Assembly: GCA_002683825.1 (NCBI GenBank)
Contig: NYUD01000091.1
Location: 124,001-188,000 of the forward strand
DNA: 64,000 bases
Source of the DNA: Planctomycetota bacterium
GTDB lineage: Bacteria > Planctomycetota > UBA1135 > GCA-002686595
Direction: 5' to 3'
The translations under genes were made by a program, and so were the position numbers. Shown here piece after piece: positions 8,905 through 16,616 of the stretch. The notes beneath the pieces are model-generated. The model was given only the letters and a program-made list of their open reading frames with translations. It was not told where the DNA came from and did no database searches. Every line of letters begins with the position of its first letter. Position 1 is the first letter of the stretch.

Positions 8905-9873
8905 TTGGATTCCATTCTGGTGACACATCGACCGAACAACTGGGCCTGGCGCTTTGCGCTTCTTGCCGCGGTCTCCGCGGTGCCGCTCGTCCTGTTCGGC
9001 GGATCGGTCACGACCCTTGGCGCCGGCATGGCGGTCGATGGGTGGCTGGTCGCGGAAGGGCACTTCCTGCTCTTGTTTCCGGTGGAGTCGTGGTTCCGTG
9101 ACACGGCGACGTTCGTCGAGCACTCCCATCGCCTGTTCGGAGTGCTCGTGGGCCTTTTCTCGGTCGCGGCTGTTGTCGCGAGCTTCGCTTCGCGCCGTAC
9201 CGATGCTCTGGCGCGCTCACTGGCCGTCGCAGCGTTGCTCTTGGTCTGCGGCCAGGGAGCGCTCGGAGGTTTTCGGGTGCTGGAAAACGCGCCGCAACTG
9301 GCTTTTCTGCACGGGGCCGCTGCGCAGGCGGTATTCGCCGTGCTTTGCGCCAGTGCACTGGTGCAGACGCGCGCCTTCAAGGACGGCCCCGATCGCACGG
9401 GGGAAGGCGAACGCGCCGGCCTCGGTTTGAGGGTGCTGGCGTTGGCGGCGACGCTTGCGGTCTACGCCCAGGTCGTTCTGGGTGCGTGGTATCGCCACGC
9501 CCTGCGGCCGACCCCCTCCGCCGAGGCGGGACAGCGTTTCCTCTGGCACGCGCTCTTGGCGATCGGGGTCACGTTTCTCCTGTTCGTTCTGATCTCGGCC
9601 TTGAAGCGCACGGGCGGGGAGGCGTTGACGCGCTGCGCACGTCGGCTCACCCTGTTGGTGGGGTTGCAGATTGGACTGGGCCTTCTGGCGTGGGCGAGCT
9701 ACCAGCCCGGCGCCGTCGGTCCCTTCGAATGGGCGCTCTCGATCCTGCACGTTCTGTGCGGTGGGTTGCTGCTGGCCCAGACGCTTGCGACCTGGATGTG
9801 GACGGAGCGCTTGCGCGCGGTGGCTCTCCAGCCGTCCGCCGCGAAGCGGATCGTGGCGAGGGAGGTGCGATGA
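8905..9873 (+). CDS. ctaA: Haem A synthase (CtaA/COX15)
   Basis: 322 codons from a TTG at 8905; a GTG at 8920 gives the more natural N-terminus VTHRPNNWAWRF, and neither has a clear Shine-Dalgarno. The enzyme hydroxylates the C8 methyl of haem O to make haem A in the cytoplasmic membrane. It has about eight membrane segments in two halves. The first half has the EHSHRLFG motif (conserved Glu and His ligands), and the second half has the matching ILHVLCGGLLLAQ histidine. It lies 6 bp after coxA, and its stop overlaps the ctaB start. Confidence 0.88.
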   Translation: MDSILVTHRPNNWAWRFALLAAVSAVPLVLFGGSVTTLGAGMAVDGWLVAEGHFLLLFPVESWFRDTATFVEHSHRLFGVLVGLFSVAAVVASFASRRTDALARSLAVAALLLVCGQGALGGFRVLENAPQLAFLHGAAAQAVFAVLCASALVQTRAFKDGPDRTGEGERAGLGLRVLALAATLAVYAQVVLGAWYRHALRPTPSAEAGQRFLWHALLAIGVTFLLFVLISALKRTGGEALTRCARRLTLLVGLQIGLGLLAWASYQPGAVGPFEWALSILHVLCGGLLLAQTLATWMWTERLRAVALQPSAAKRIVAREVR

Positions 9874-10790
9874 AGGGCAGGGACGTCGAAGCACTGAATA
9901 CCGCCTCCTCCGCCGGCGGCCTCCAGACGGCGTTCCGCACCCTCGTGGACTTCGTCGAGCTGACCAAGCCGAGGATCGGCGCCCTCGTGTTCTTCGCGGC
10001 GTTCACCGGCGCCTATCTCGCCGGTGGAGCCCACGCCGAGTTTTCCCGCATCCTCCTGGCGGCGGTCTGCATCACCTCTGTGGCCGCCTCTTCGTGTGTC
10101 TTCAATCACATCATCGAGCGCGACGTCGATCGCCTGATGCACCGCACGGCCCAGCGCCCCCTTGTCGCCGGTCGCGTCGAAGTCCGCGACGCGGTGTTCT
10201 TCGCCAGCCTGCTGGGCATCCTCGGCGTATCGGTCCTTGCCATCGCCTTCAATCTGCAGAGCGCATTGCTCGCGCTGGCAACCCTGGCCGCCTACGCGCT
10301 CGTCTACACGCCTCTCAAGCGCGCCACGTCGCTGAACACGATCGTCGGCGCGATTCCCGGAGCCATGCCGCCGTTCTTGGGTTGCGTCGCCATCGCCGGC
10401 GCGCCGGGCCCGTGGGGCTGGATCCTCTTCGGGATCCTCTTCGCCTGGCAGTTCCCGCACTTCCTGGCCATCGCCTGGTTGTATCGCGAGGACTACGCCC
10501 GCGCGGGTATGCAGATGTTGCCCGCCCTTCCCGGCAGCCAGGGCATCGCCGGCCGCCAGTCCCTGCTCTACAGCCTGGTGCTTCTGCCGCTCTCGCTCTT
10601 GCCGGCAGTGCGTGGGGACGCGGGCCTCGTCTATGGCGGCGCCGTTCTCGTCCTCGGACTCGGCTACGTGGGAGCATCGCTGGCCTTCGCGCGCCGCGAG
10701 AGCGTTCGTACGGCGCGGACACTGCTCTACTCTTCCCTCATCCATCTGCCGCTCGTTTTCGTAGCGGCTCTCATCGACCCCGTCGTCTAG
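9870..10790 (+). CDS. ctaB: Protohaem IX farnesyltransferase (haem O synthase)
   Basis: 306 codons from an ATG overlapping the ctaA stop, with GGAGG upstream. It is a UbiA-superfamily membrane prenyltransferase that adds the farnesyl tail to haem B to make haem O, the substrate of CtaA. The first Asp-rich motif is NHIIERDVDRLMHRTAQRPL, with the NxxxDxxxD-like prenyl-diphosphate site and the conserved RPL. The later motif WQFPHFLAIAWLYREDYARA is typical of CtaB. About eight or nine membrane segments are present. The CtaA-CtaB pairing inside the oxidase operon explains haem A supply. Confidence 0.94.
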   Translation: MKGRDVEALNTASSAGGLQTAFRTLVDFVELTKPRIGALVFFAAFTGAYLAGGAHAEFSRILLAAVCITSVAASSCVFNHIIERDVDRLMHRTAQRPLVAGRVEVRDAVFFASLLGILGVSVLAIAFNLQSALLALATLAAYALVYTPLKRATSLNTIVGAIPGAMPPFLGCVAIAGAPGPWGWILFGILFAWQFPHFLAIAWLYREDYARAGMQMLPALPGSQGIAGRQSLLYSLVLLPLSLLPAVRGDAGLVYGGAVLVLGLGYVGASLAFARRESVRTARTLLYSSLIHLPLVFVAALIDPVV

Positions 10791-10803
10791 TTCACACCTC
10801 ACC

Positions 10804-11433
10804 ATGAGCCAAACGATCGCTGCCTTCGATCCCGCGGTGGACGCGCCCGCGCATCACCACCCGGTCTACGACTACGACAGCGGCCCGCCCGTCGCGCGTG
10901 GTAAGTTCGCCATCTGGTTGTTCCTGGCGACGGAGATCATGTTCTTTTCAGGGCTGATCGGCGCCTACGTGGTGCTACGCACCGGCGCGGGCTCCTGGCC
11001 GAACCCCGAAGAGCGTCTGGCGGTCCCGATCACGGCGCTGAACACCTTCATCCTCATCACCAGCTCGTGGTTGATGGTGCGGGCGCTCTTGGCCTCGAAG
11101 ACAGGGGACCGGACGGCCGTCTTGAAGTGGTTGGGTGCGACCATCATCGGAGGCGCGGTGTTCGTCGGTATTCAGGTGTATGAGTACTTCGAGCTCATCC
11201 ACCATGGCAATTTCCCCAACGGCGACATCTTCTGGTCGACCTTCTACACGATGACGGGCTTCCACGGGACCCACGTCATCGTCGGGCTGATCTGGCTGAT
11301 CGCGGTGTGGTTCGCCACGTGGCGGGGCCACTACACCAAGGAAAACAACCTGGGCATCGAGCTGGCCGGTTTGTACTGGCACTTCGTCGATCTCGTCTGG
11401 GTGCTTCTCTTCACCGTCGTTTATCTCTTCTAG
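10804..11433 (+). CDS. coxC: Cytochrome c oxidase subunit III
   Basis: 209 codons. Five membrane segments match the shorter bacterial form of subunit III (the CtaE/CyoC type), lacking the first two helices of the mitochondrial version. Recognisable sequence includes FAIWLFLATEIMFFSGLIGA, the FYTMTGFHGTHVIVGLIWL histidine pair, and the C-terminal LYWHFVDLVWVLLFTVVYL. It is a non-catalytic core subunit that stabilises proton uptake and subunit I. It sits 13 bp after ctaB, with a 68 bp gap before subunit IV. Confidence 0.94.
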   Translation: MSQTIAAFDPAVDAPAHHHPVYDYDSGPPVARGKFAIWLFLATEIMFFSGLIGAYVVLRTGAGSWPNPEERLAVPITALNTFILITSSWLMVRALLASKTGDRTAVLKWLGATIIGGAVFVGIQVYEYFELIHHGNFPNGDIFWSTFYTMTGFHGTHVIVGLIWLIAVWFATWRGHYTKENNLGIELAGLYWHFVDLVWVLLFTVVYLF

Positions 11434-11501
11434 AACCCCCTCGAGCCAAGCGGACGACAACGCCGAACAGGAAGCTGAACCCGAAGACGGAGCACAGGGT
11501 C

Positions 11502-11915
11502 ATGTCTGACAATCACGACAAGTTTCACTTCAACGCCGAGCACATCTTCATCAAGCTCTTCATCCTGACCGCCGCCGAAATCGCTTGGGGCTATATGGCC
11601 AAGGACTGGGGACGGCTGCTCCTGTGGGGTGGTCTGATCAGCTGCGCTACTTGGAAGGCGCTTCTGATCGCTACCTACTTCATGCACCTGAAGTTCGAGG
11701 GCTGGATCGTCAAGACCTTGATCATTCCGACACCGTTCCTCGTGCTGGTGATCTTCGGCTACGTCATCCCGGACGTCGCCAACCGTGAGGGCCACATGAT
11801 CCACCCCATAGGAGCCCAGTACGATCCGACGACCGGAGTGGTCGTTCGCGACCTGGCCGCTTCCGAGGGGGTGGAGCAAGAGCCGGCCTCGGGCGGTACG
11901 GACGGGGGACACTAG
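11502..11915 (+). CDS. coxD: Cytochrome c oxidase subunit IV (CoxD/caa3-type)
   Basis: 137 codons from an ATG at 11502. It has three predicted membrane helices (FIKLFILTAAEIAWGYMA, LISCATWKALLIATYFMHL and TLIIPTPFLVLVIFGYVI), the pattern of the small prokaryotic subunit IV that stabilises the caa3 complex. The KALLIATYFMHLKFE segment is highly typical of the family. The C-terminal 40 residues are hydrophilic and Gly/Glu-rich. Translation of the following SCO1 gene probably begins within 12 bp of this stop. Confidence 0.88.
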   Translation: MSDNHDKFHFNAEHIFIKLFILTAAEIAWGYMAKDWGRLLLWGGLISCATWKALLIATYFMHLKFEGWIVKTLIIPTPFLVLVIFGYVIPDVANREGHMIHPIGAQYDPTTGVVVRDLAASEGVEQEPASGGTDGGH

Positions 11916-11926
11916 AAAGGCATATC

Positions 11927-12562
11927 ATTCGCTTTCTCCACGGACCTCTCCGGGTTGGGCTCGGCGCCCTCTTCGTTCTGGAGCTTGCCTGCGGCGGGTC
12001 CTCCCCGGTGGCCGCGGTCGGTTCCGGTGGCTCGAGTTTGGCGGTCGAGGCCCGGGCAGATGAGACCTTCGGCCCGGTGGCGGGTTTTGTTCTCACGGAC
12101 CAGAACGGTGAGCGCTTCGGGCTGGAAGATCTCCTCGGGAAGCCTTTCGTTGCGGCGGCGATCTTCACCACCTGCGCCGGCCCGTGCCCGAGGATCACCG
12201 GGCATATGAAGAAGCTCCAGGACGAGCTCGCAGGAGGCGACGTCCGGCTCGTATCGATCAGCGTGGACCCGCAGTACGACACCCCCGAGATCCTCTCCGA
12301 CTACGCCGAGCGGTGGGGGGCGGATACAGAACGCTGGAGTTTTTTGACGGGCGAGAAGAAGGCGGTCTTCGACCTGGTCCAGCAGGGGCTCTGGTTGTCC
12401 GTTCAGGACGACCCGGAGGCGGCCCGCGGCTTCCATGTGACGCACAGAACCTCGATCGTCGCCGTCGATCGCAAGGGCGAACGGCGCGGTTGGTACGAGG
12501 GTAGCGATCCCGGCGAGGTCGAGCTTCTGATCGAGCGTATGCGTTTCCTTTCCGGGGAGTAA
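11927..12562 (+). CDS. sco1: SCO1/SenC copper chaperone, probable ATT start
   Basis: 211 codons if translation starts at an ATT at 11927. The protein is a thioredoxin-fold copper chaperone that metallates or reduces the CuA site of CoxB. The Cu-binding CxxxCP is at residues 83-87 (TTCAGPCPRITGHM), and the third ligand His lies in GFHVTHRTSIVAVD near residue 170. The only conventional start, a GTG at 12008, would remove the membrane/lipoprotein signal (VGLGALFVLELACGG) that SCO proteins need. An AAAGG motif at 11916-11920 lies 6 nt before the ATT. The start is therefore inferred, but the function is secure. Confidence 0.85.
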   Translation: MRFLHGPLRVGLGALFVLELACGGSSPVAAVGSGGSSLAVEARADETFGPVAGFVLTDQNGERFGLEDLLGKPFVAAAIFTTCAGPCPRITGHMKKLQDELAGGDVRLVSISVDPQYDTPEILSDYAERWGADTERWSFLTGEKKAVFDLVQQGLWLSVQDDPEAARGFHVTHRTSIVAVDRKGERRGWYEGSDPGEVELLIERMRFLSGE

Positions 12563-12565
12563 GAG

Positions 12566-13018
12566 GTGGCAGAGCCCTCTCAGCTGCCGGCCCTCAACGC
12601 GAGCCTGAACTTCGCCGCCGGCGTGCTGCTTTGTCTGGGGCTCTTTTTCATCAAGCGCGATCTGAGGAGAGCCCACATCTTTGCGATGCTCTCTGCGACG
12701 CTCATCAGCGCGGTGTTTCTCGTTTCCTATTCGATCTATCACTTCAAGGTCGTGCCCGAGGTGGGGCACACGAGCTTCAACCGCGGGGGGTGGGTGCGGA
12801 TCGCCTACTTTGGGATGCTGGCCAGCCACGTCCTTCTGGCTGCCGTCAATCTTCCCTTGATCCTGGCTACCCTGTGGCGCGCCTACAAGAAGGACTGGGC
12901 ACGGCACCGGCGGCTCGCACGCTGGACCTGGCCGATCTGGTTCTACGTCTCGGTGACGGGCGTTCTCGTGTACTTCGCGCTTTATCGCTGGAATGCCCCG
13001 CCGCCTGCTTTCGGCTAG
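12566..13018 (+). CDS. DUF420 membrane protein (oxidase assembly, CtaM-like)
   Basis: 150 codons from a GTG at 12566, 3 bp after the SCO1 stop. It has four membrane segments with conserved DUF420 histidines: the AHIFAMLSATLISAVFLVSY helix, YSIYHFKVVPEVGHTSF, and FGMLASHVLLAAVNLPLIL. DUF420 (CtaM/YozB-like) proteins are encoded next to caa3/aa3 oxidases and are needed for their assembly in Firmicutes. The position immediately after sco1 and before the UxxC protein suggests a shared role in copper or haem delivery. Confidence 0.86.
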   Translation: MAEPSQLPALNASLNFAAGVLLCLGLFFIKRDLRRAHIFAMLSATLISAVFLVSYSIYHFKVVPEVGHTSFNRGGWVRIAYFGMLASHVLLAAVNLPLILATLWRAYKKDWARHRRLARWTWPIWFYVSVTGVLVYFALYRWNAPPPAFG

Positions 13019-13044
13019 GCCGAGGGCCCCCTAGACTCCCCCGG

Positions 13045-13329
13045 ATGGAATTTCGGCACCTCTTGAAACGCCTCTTCTTGGGGTCGCTGTGCCTTTGGCT
13101 TCTGGCGCAAAGCGGTTTTGCCTGAGACAGCTGCAAGGGAGCGGTCGCTTCCGAAGGCCCGGGTCTGGGGCGCGGGTTCAATGCGAGCATCCTCTTCATG
13201 CTCTCGGTCGTCGGCGTAATCTTAGGTGGCTTCGTGTTCCTGATTCGAAGTTCGTACCGCAGTGCCCGACGGCGTGCGGAGGCGGGCGAGAACTATCAGC
13301 CGGAGGGCAAGCTGCGCTGGGGCGACTGA
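13045..13329 (+). CDS. Candidate selenoprotein: small UxxC membrane protein of the oxidase operon
   Basis: 94 codons if the TGA at 13123-13125 is read as selenocysteine. The first 26 residues are a complete signal peptide (RLFLGSLCLWLLAQSGFA). The TGA is codon 27, and the frame then continues DSCKGAVASEGPGLGRGFN with a membrane helix (SILFMLSVVGVILGGFVFLI) and a basic tail to a TGA at 13327. The motif is U-D-S-C-K. Small exported proteins with Cys-x-x-Cys-Lys followed by a G-[FY]-N-x-SIL membrane segment occur beside SCO1/DUF420 genes in other bacteria, as I recall. A hairpin with SECIS geometry follows the TGA. The start ATG lacks a strong Shine-Dalgarno. As the last gene of the oxidase operon it may handle copper or thiol redox at CuA. 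Confidence 0.75.
13137..13152 (+). promoter_or_regulatory. SECIS-like hairpin for UGA at 13123
   Basis: A 6-bp stem GGGAGC/GCTTCC (one G-U pair) closes a GGTC tetraloop at 13143-13146. The loop begins 17 nt after the TGA. Bacterial SECIS elements typically have a short stem, a small apical loop with G in the first two positions, and 16-37 nt between UGA and loop; all three hold. SelB binding is inferred. Confidence 0.6.
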
Positions 13330-13403
13330 GTCCCGCGAGTCGACACGGACGGCTGATTTCCACCTGAGGTGAAACCGCGCAGGTACGAGCGAGTCCAAGG
13401 AGC

Positions 13404-14378
13404 GTGGCCGAAGGTCCCTCTCGACGTCGAGTCCTGGCTTTCTCTGCCCTCACGGGTGCAGCTGCCTTTGGAGGAGTTTGGCTCGCAGGACGAACGATCG
13501 GGCGGACGGGTTCACCGGCCCTCTGGGGAGCGGATGGGGCGGCGGGTGAGGTACTGCTCTTCGATCTCGAGCTTTCGATCTTGCGACGAATTCAGCTTCC
13601 GGGGCTGAGACGCATCTTTGGAGCAGGTTCGGGTCAGCTCTGGGCCTGGCTGACCCCCGCGAGGGGTGCCCAGGAGGTTCTGCGTCTGGGGCTGGACGGG
13701 GACGTTGTGGATCGCATCCCCCTCGAGGGTAGCCGCGATGTCGTGGCGTCGAAGGAGGACGCTCTGTTCGTCCTGTCCGAGGGGGGGAGAGTCTCGGAGG
13801 TGCGCGTGGGCTCCCATCGATCTTGCCTGAGCCTGCCCTGGGCCGACGGGCTTTGCCCTTTCGGGGACGGAATCCTGGCCTTCGGGGAGGGCCGCATCGT
13901 GCGCTTCGCCACGGGGCGGCGGACGGGCATCGTCGCGTCCGCCCGTTTCGAGGGACGGGCCGTCGCCTGCGCGCCCATCGCCGGTCGCTTCTTCCTGACG
14001 GCCCAGCGTGGATCCGAAACCGAGGTTCTCCTCTTGAACGAAAAGCTCCGGTCTGAATTCGCCCTGCGCCTCTCGGGAGAGATGCTCTCCCTGACCGCGG
14101 ATCGAATGGGAAACGCCTGGGGCTTGCTGACTCGAACCGATCGGCTGGTCCGGATCGCTTCGACGGGACGGGTGGATGTGAGCCCGCCGAACGTCCTTCC
14201 CCACGGGGCCTGCTTGCTGCGGTGGTCAGCGGACACGCTCTTCGTGGCGCTTTGGGGAGCCGTCCTGCGCTTCGATGGGGCGGCGGATTGGCCCCAACCC
14301 CTCCCCATGGCTCACCCTCAACGTTCCCAGGGAGGCTTCTCGCGGCTCGTCGGCCTGGTCCCCATCGGGATCCGATGA
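13404..14378 (+). CDS. Tat-type exported protein, beta-propeller-like
   Basis: 324 codons from a GTG at 13404. The N-terminus has a twin-arginine-like signal (SRRRVLAFSALTGAAAFGGVW), suggesting export of a folded protein. The remainder is a chain of short beta-strand repeats spaced like propeller blades (for example RRIFGAGSGQLWAWLTPARG, DVVASKEDALFVLSEGGRV, and TADRMGNAWGLLTRTDRLVR). It resembles NHL/WD-type propellers, but I cannot assign a family and no catalytic residues are evident. It lies 74 bp after the selenoprotein gene on the same strand and could be in the same transcript. Confidence 0.65.
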   Translation: MAEGPSRRRVLAFSALTGAAAFGGVWLAGRTIGRTGSPALWGADGAAGEVLLFDLELSILRRIQLPGLRRIFGAGSGQLWAWLTPARGAQEVLRLGLDGDVVDRIPLEGSRDVVASKEDALFVLSEGGRVSEVRVGSHRSCLSLPWADGLCPFGDGILAFGEGRIVRFATGRRTGIVASARFEGRAVACAPIAGRFFLTAQRGSETEVLLLNEKLRSEFALRLSGEMLSLTADRMGNAWGLLTRTDRLVRIASTGRVDVSPPNVLPHGACLLRWSADTLFVALWGAVLRFDGAADWPQPLPMAHPQRSQGGFSRLVGLVPIGIR

Positions 14379-14425
14379 CCGCATGGCGTAGAGCGAAGTG
14401 ACACCCCGGACCGGAGGGTTGGTCT

Positions 14426-14785
14426 CTAGAGGTCCTCGATGGGTGGCGTCGTTCGGCCGGCAGAGGAGGCCATCTCCGAGCGCAGAATCCGATCCAGGCC
14501 CGCGGTGAACGCCCAGGTGGAGTTCGAGATATCCGGGCGTTGGTGATCCATCGCCAGCTGCGCGAACTTGCGCAGCTGCCCCCGAAGCTTGGGGATTTCC
14601 CGCAAGACCGGATCGTCCTTCTTCTCCCGGACAGTCTGCTTTGCCCTGAGCTGTGCGATGCGCGTCTCGAGGTCGGTGATGCGCTCCTCGTTGGAGCGCC
14701 GGTGATACGATCTCTTCGTGGATTCCATCGTTTCGAAGTTCGAGCAGGTCTCTTGTTCGCACGACCCGTGAGTCTCGTCGCGCAC
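14426..14785 (-). CDS. Small charged coiled-coil protein, strongly translated
   Basis: 119 codons from a GTG at 14785. The start is well supported: AAAAGGAGG lies 6 nt upstream and a good promoter lies just beyond. The N-terminus has two cysteines (CEQETC). Residues 20-70 are basic then helical (RRSNEERITDLETRIAQLRA, with heptad-like spacing), and the C-terminus ends TTPPIEDL. I do not recognise the family. The basic helix could bind nucleic acid, and the short leader plus near-perfect Shine-Dalgarno suggest an abundant protein. It is convergent with the Tat-exported gene and divergent from hpt. Confidence 0.7.
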   Translation of the reverse strand: MRDETHGSCEQETCSNFETMESTKRSYHRRSNEERITDLETRIAQLRAKQTVREKKDDPVLREIPKLRGQLRKFAQLAMDHQRPDISNSTWAFTAGLDRILRSEMASSAGRTTPPIEDL

Positions 14786-14807
14786 TCCCCGCCTCCTTTT
14801 CCGCTCA

Positions 14808-14836
14808 AATTTAGATAGGAACGGCTATTCCCTCAA
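14808..14836 (-). promoter_or_regulatory. Promoter of the small coiled-coil gene
   Basis: On the minus strand, a -35 TTGAGG (14836-14831) and a -10 TAAATT (14813-14808) are separated by exactly 17 bp. A start site near 14801 would leave a leader of about 16 nt containing AAAAGGAGG. The match to sigma-70 consensus is 4/6 at each box. Confidence 0.55.
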
Positions 14837-14845
14837 CCAGTAGAT

Positions 14846-14880
14846 TGAAAAAAAAATCCAACCGTCTGCTTTTTTTTTCA
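14846..14880. repeat. A9/T9 inverted repeat in divergent promoter region
   Basis: TGAAAAAAAAA at 14846-14856 and TTTTTTTTTCA at 14870-14880 are perfect 11-bp inverted copies around a 13-bp GC-containing spacer, in an otherwise GC-rich genome. They sit between the divergent hpt and coiled-coil genes. They could be curved upstream-element DNA or a cruciform/operator; which one cannot be decided from sequence. Confidence 0.6.
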
Positions 14881-15010
14881 TTTCTTTTTGCTTTCGAAGG
14901 TTGAAGTGCGCGTGTGTGTTTTGCCTCGATCTGCTAGATTGCAGCCCTTCGAACCGCGCGCGACCAAGCCCGTGGGGCCTGCGTAAGACCCGGCCCCTTT
15001 GCCATTTCCT

Positions 15011-15568
15011 GTGCACGACGATATCGATCGGATCCTCCTGGACGAAGCCCGAATCATCTCGGGCATTGACTCCATCGCCGCCGAACTGACGGAGCTTTAC
15101 CGCAACGTCGACTTGACGGTCGTGGCCGTGCTCAAGGGCTCCTGTGTCTTCGTCGCGGACCTGATCCGCCGCATCCCGGTTCCCCTGCAACTGGCTTTCG
15201 CCTGTGCCGAAAGCTATCGCCAGGGGACAGAGCCCGGAACTCTGGACCTGCGTCTGTTGCCCCACGGGGAAGAGGTTGCCGGTCAGTACGTACTGCTCGT
15301 CGATGATATCCTCGACAGCGGACGCACCATGGAAGCCATTCAAAAGGAGCTTTTCGATCGCGGCGCCCTCGATGTGAAGACCTGCGCGTTTCTGGACAAA
15401 CCGGTGCGCCGCCAGGTCGATATCCGGGCGGACTTCCGTTGTTTTGAAATCGAGGACGTTTTCGCCGTTGGCTACGGCCTGGACTTCGCCGGAAAGTATC
15501 GCAACCTTCCGTACGTCGGAGCACTTCGTCCCGAAGTCTTCAACGCTTCTCTATCGGGAGGCGCGTGA
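15011..15568 (+). CDS. hpt: Hypoxanthine phosphoribosyltransferase
   Basis: 185 codons from a GTG at 15011; a TTG at 14999 is an alternative 4 codons upstream. The enzyme salvages hypoxanthine or guanine by transfer to PRPP, forming IMP or GMP. The PRPP-binding signature is VLLVDDILDSGRTM. The pyrophosphate-loop region is VVAVLKGSCVFVADLIRR, and the C-terminal substrate region is EDVFAVGYGLDFAGKYRNLP, all in normal order and length. Neither start has a clear Shine-Dalgarno. A pseudouridine synthase gene follows 25 bp later. Confidence 0.92.
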   Translation: MHDDIDRILLDEARIISGIDSIAAELTELYRNVDLTVVAVLKGSCVFVADLIRRIPVPLQLAFACAESYRQGTEPGTLDLRLLPHGEEVAGQYVLLVDDILDSGRTMEAIQKELFDRGALDVKTCAFLDKPVRRQVDIRADFRCFEIEDVFAVGYGLDFAGKYRNLPYVGALRPEVFNASLSGGA

Positions 15569-15593
15569 GCCCTCCCCTGGCAGTCCTGGAGCG

Positions 15594-16616
15594 GTGAGCG
15601 AAACCATCGTCGTTCCTTCAGAACGTGCCGGGCTCGAGCTGGACGAGTTTCTTTGCTTGCAGTTTCCGGGCTGTAGCAAAGGTTATCTCCGCCGGCAAGT
15701 TCGCGACGGTGCCATTCTGTTGGACGGAATCCAGGCTCACCCCTCTCAAAAGCTCCGACACAATCAGGTGCTGATCGTCGACTTTGAGGAGAAGAAGCTG
15801 CCCGAGCCTCCCCACGCTCCGGCGGACGTCATTCCGTTGCTCTATGAGGACGACGACGTCGCGGTCGTCCTCAAGCCCGCGGGGCTGGCCGTCGAGCCCG
15901 AGCGTTGGGCCCGCGACAAGGCCTGCCTTGCCGGAGCCCTGCTCGCACTCGCTCGTCGGCGCGGAGGAGATGTGCGTGCCGGCTCTCGCGGGACCGGTGG
16001 TTCGATCGAGGAACGCTTTCGGGCCGTACACCGCCTGGACAAGGACACCTCGGGGTGTCTCTTGGTGGCCAAGAACCTGGATGCGGAACGCACCCTGCGC
16101 GGCGCCTTTGAGAAAGGAACGGTCGAGAAGCGCTACCTCGCGTTGGTCGAGGGCGAGTATCCGCTGAAAGATGGCGAAGAGGATACAATCGAGCTGCCCC
16201 TGGGCCCGGATTCGAGACGGAGCGGGCGCATGATCGTCGACGAACCCCATGGCAAGGCTGCCCGAACGCTCATCCGTATCGTCGAGCGCTTCCGTGGCTA
16301 TTCGTTGCTCGCCTGCCATCCCATCACAGGGCGTACACACCAGATTCGCGTGCATCTTTCAGCTCACGGTTTCCCCCTGGTCGTCGATTCGGTCTACGGG
16401 CGGCGCGATGTATTTCTGCTCTCCGAGATCAAGAATCGATACAAGCCCAAACTCGGCAAACCCGAACGCCCCTTGATGGATCGGCTAACTCTTCATGCAG
16501 AGAGCCTTGCCTTCTCTCAACCCAGTTCCTGCGAACGCGTTCAAGTTCGAGCTCCGCTGCCCAAAGACCTGGAGAACACCCTGCGCCAACTCAGAAAGGT
16601 GCGTTCCCTCCGATGA
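15594..16616 (+). CDS. RluD-type (RluA-family) pseudouridine synthase with S4 domain
   Basis: 340 codons from a GTG at 15594; the frame is open upstream, but that part overlaps hpt. Residues 12-60 form an S4 RNA-binding domain (CSKGYLRRQVRDGAILLDG). The catalytic domain has the HRLDKDTSGCLLVAK motif with the essential Asp, and the conserved ACHPITGRTHQIRVHLSAHG. RluA-family enzymes convert uridines of rRNA or tRNA to pseudouridine; with an S4 domain it is closest to the RluC/RluD class, but the target site cannot be assigned. Its stop overlaps the truD start by 4 bp, so two pseudouridine synthases are cotranslated. Confidence 0.88.
   Translation: MSETIVVPSERAGLELDEFLCLQFPGCSKGYLRRQVRDGAILLDGIQAHPSQKLRHNQVLIVDFEEKKLPEPPHAPADVIPLLYEDDDVAVVLKPAGLAVEPERWARDKACLAGALLALARRRGGDVRAGSRGTGGSIEERFRAVHRLDKDTSGCLLVAKNLDAERTLRGAFEKGTVEKRYLALVEGEYPLKDGEEDTIELPLGPDSRRSGRMIVDEPHGKAARTLIRIVERFRGYSLLACHPITGRTHQIRVHLSAHGFPLVVDSVYGRRDVFLLSEIKNRYKPKLGKPERPLMDRLTLHAESLAFSQPSSCERVQVRAPLPKDLENTLRQLRKVRSLR

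Noticed and set aside
13123-13125. TGA as a true nonsense mutation or sequencing error in the oxidase-operon small gene
   Set aside because: The frame stays coding-like on both sides, the codon falls at a conserved-type CxxC position, a SECIS-like hairpin follows, and a second gene shows the same pattern.
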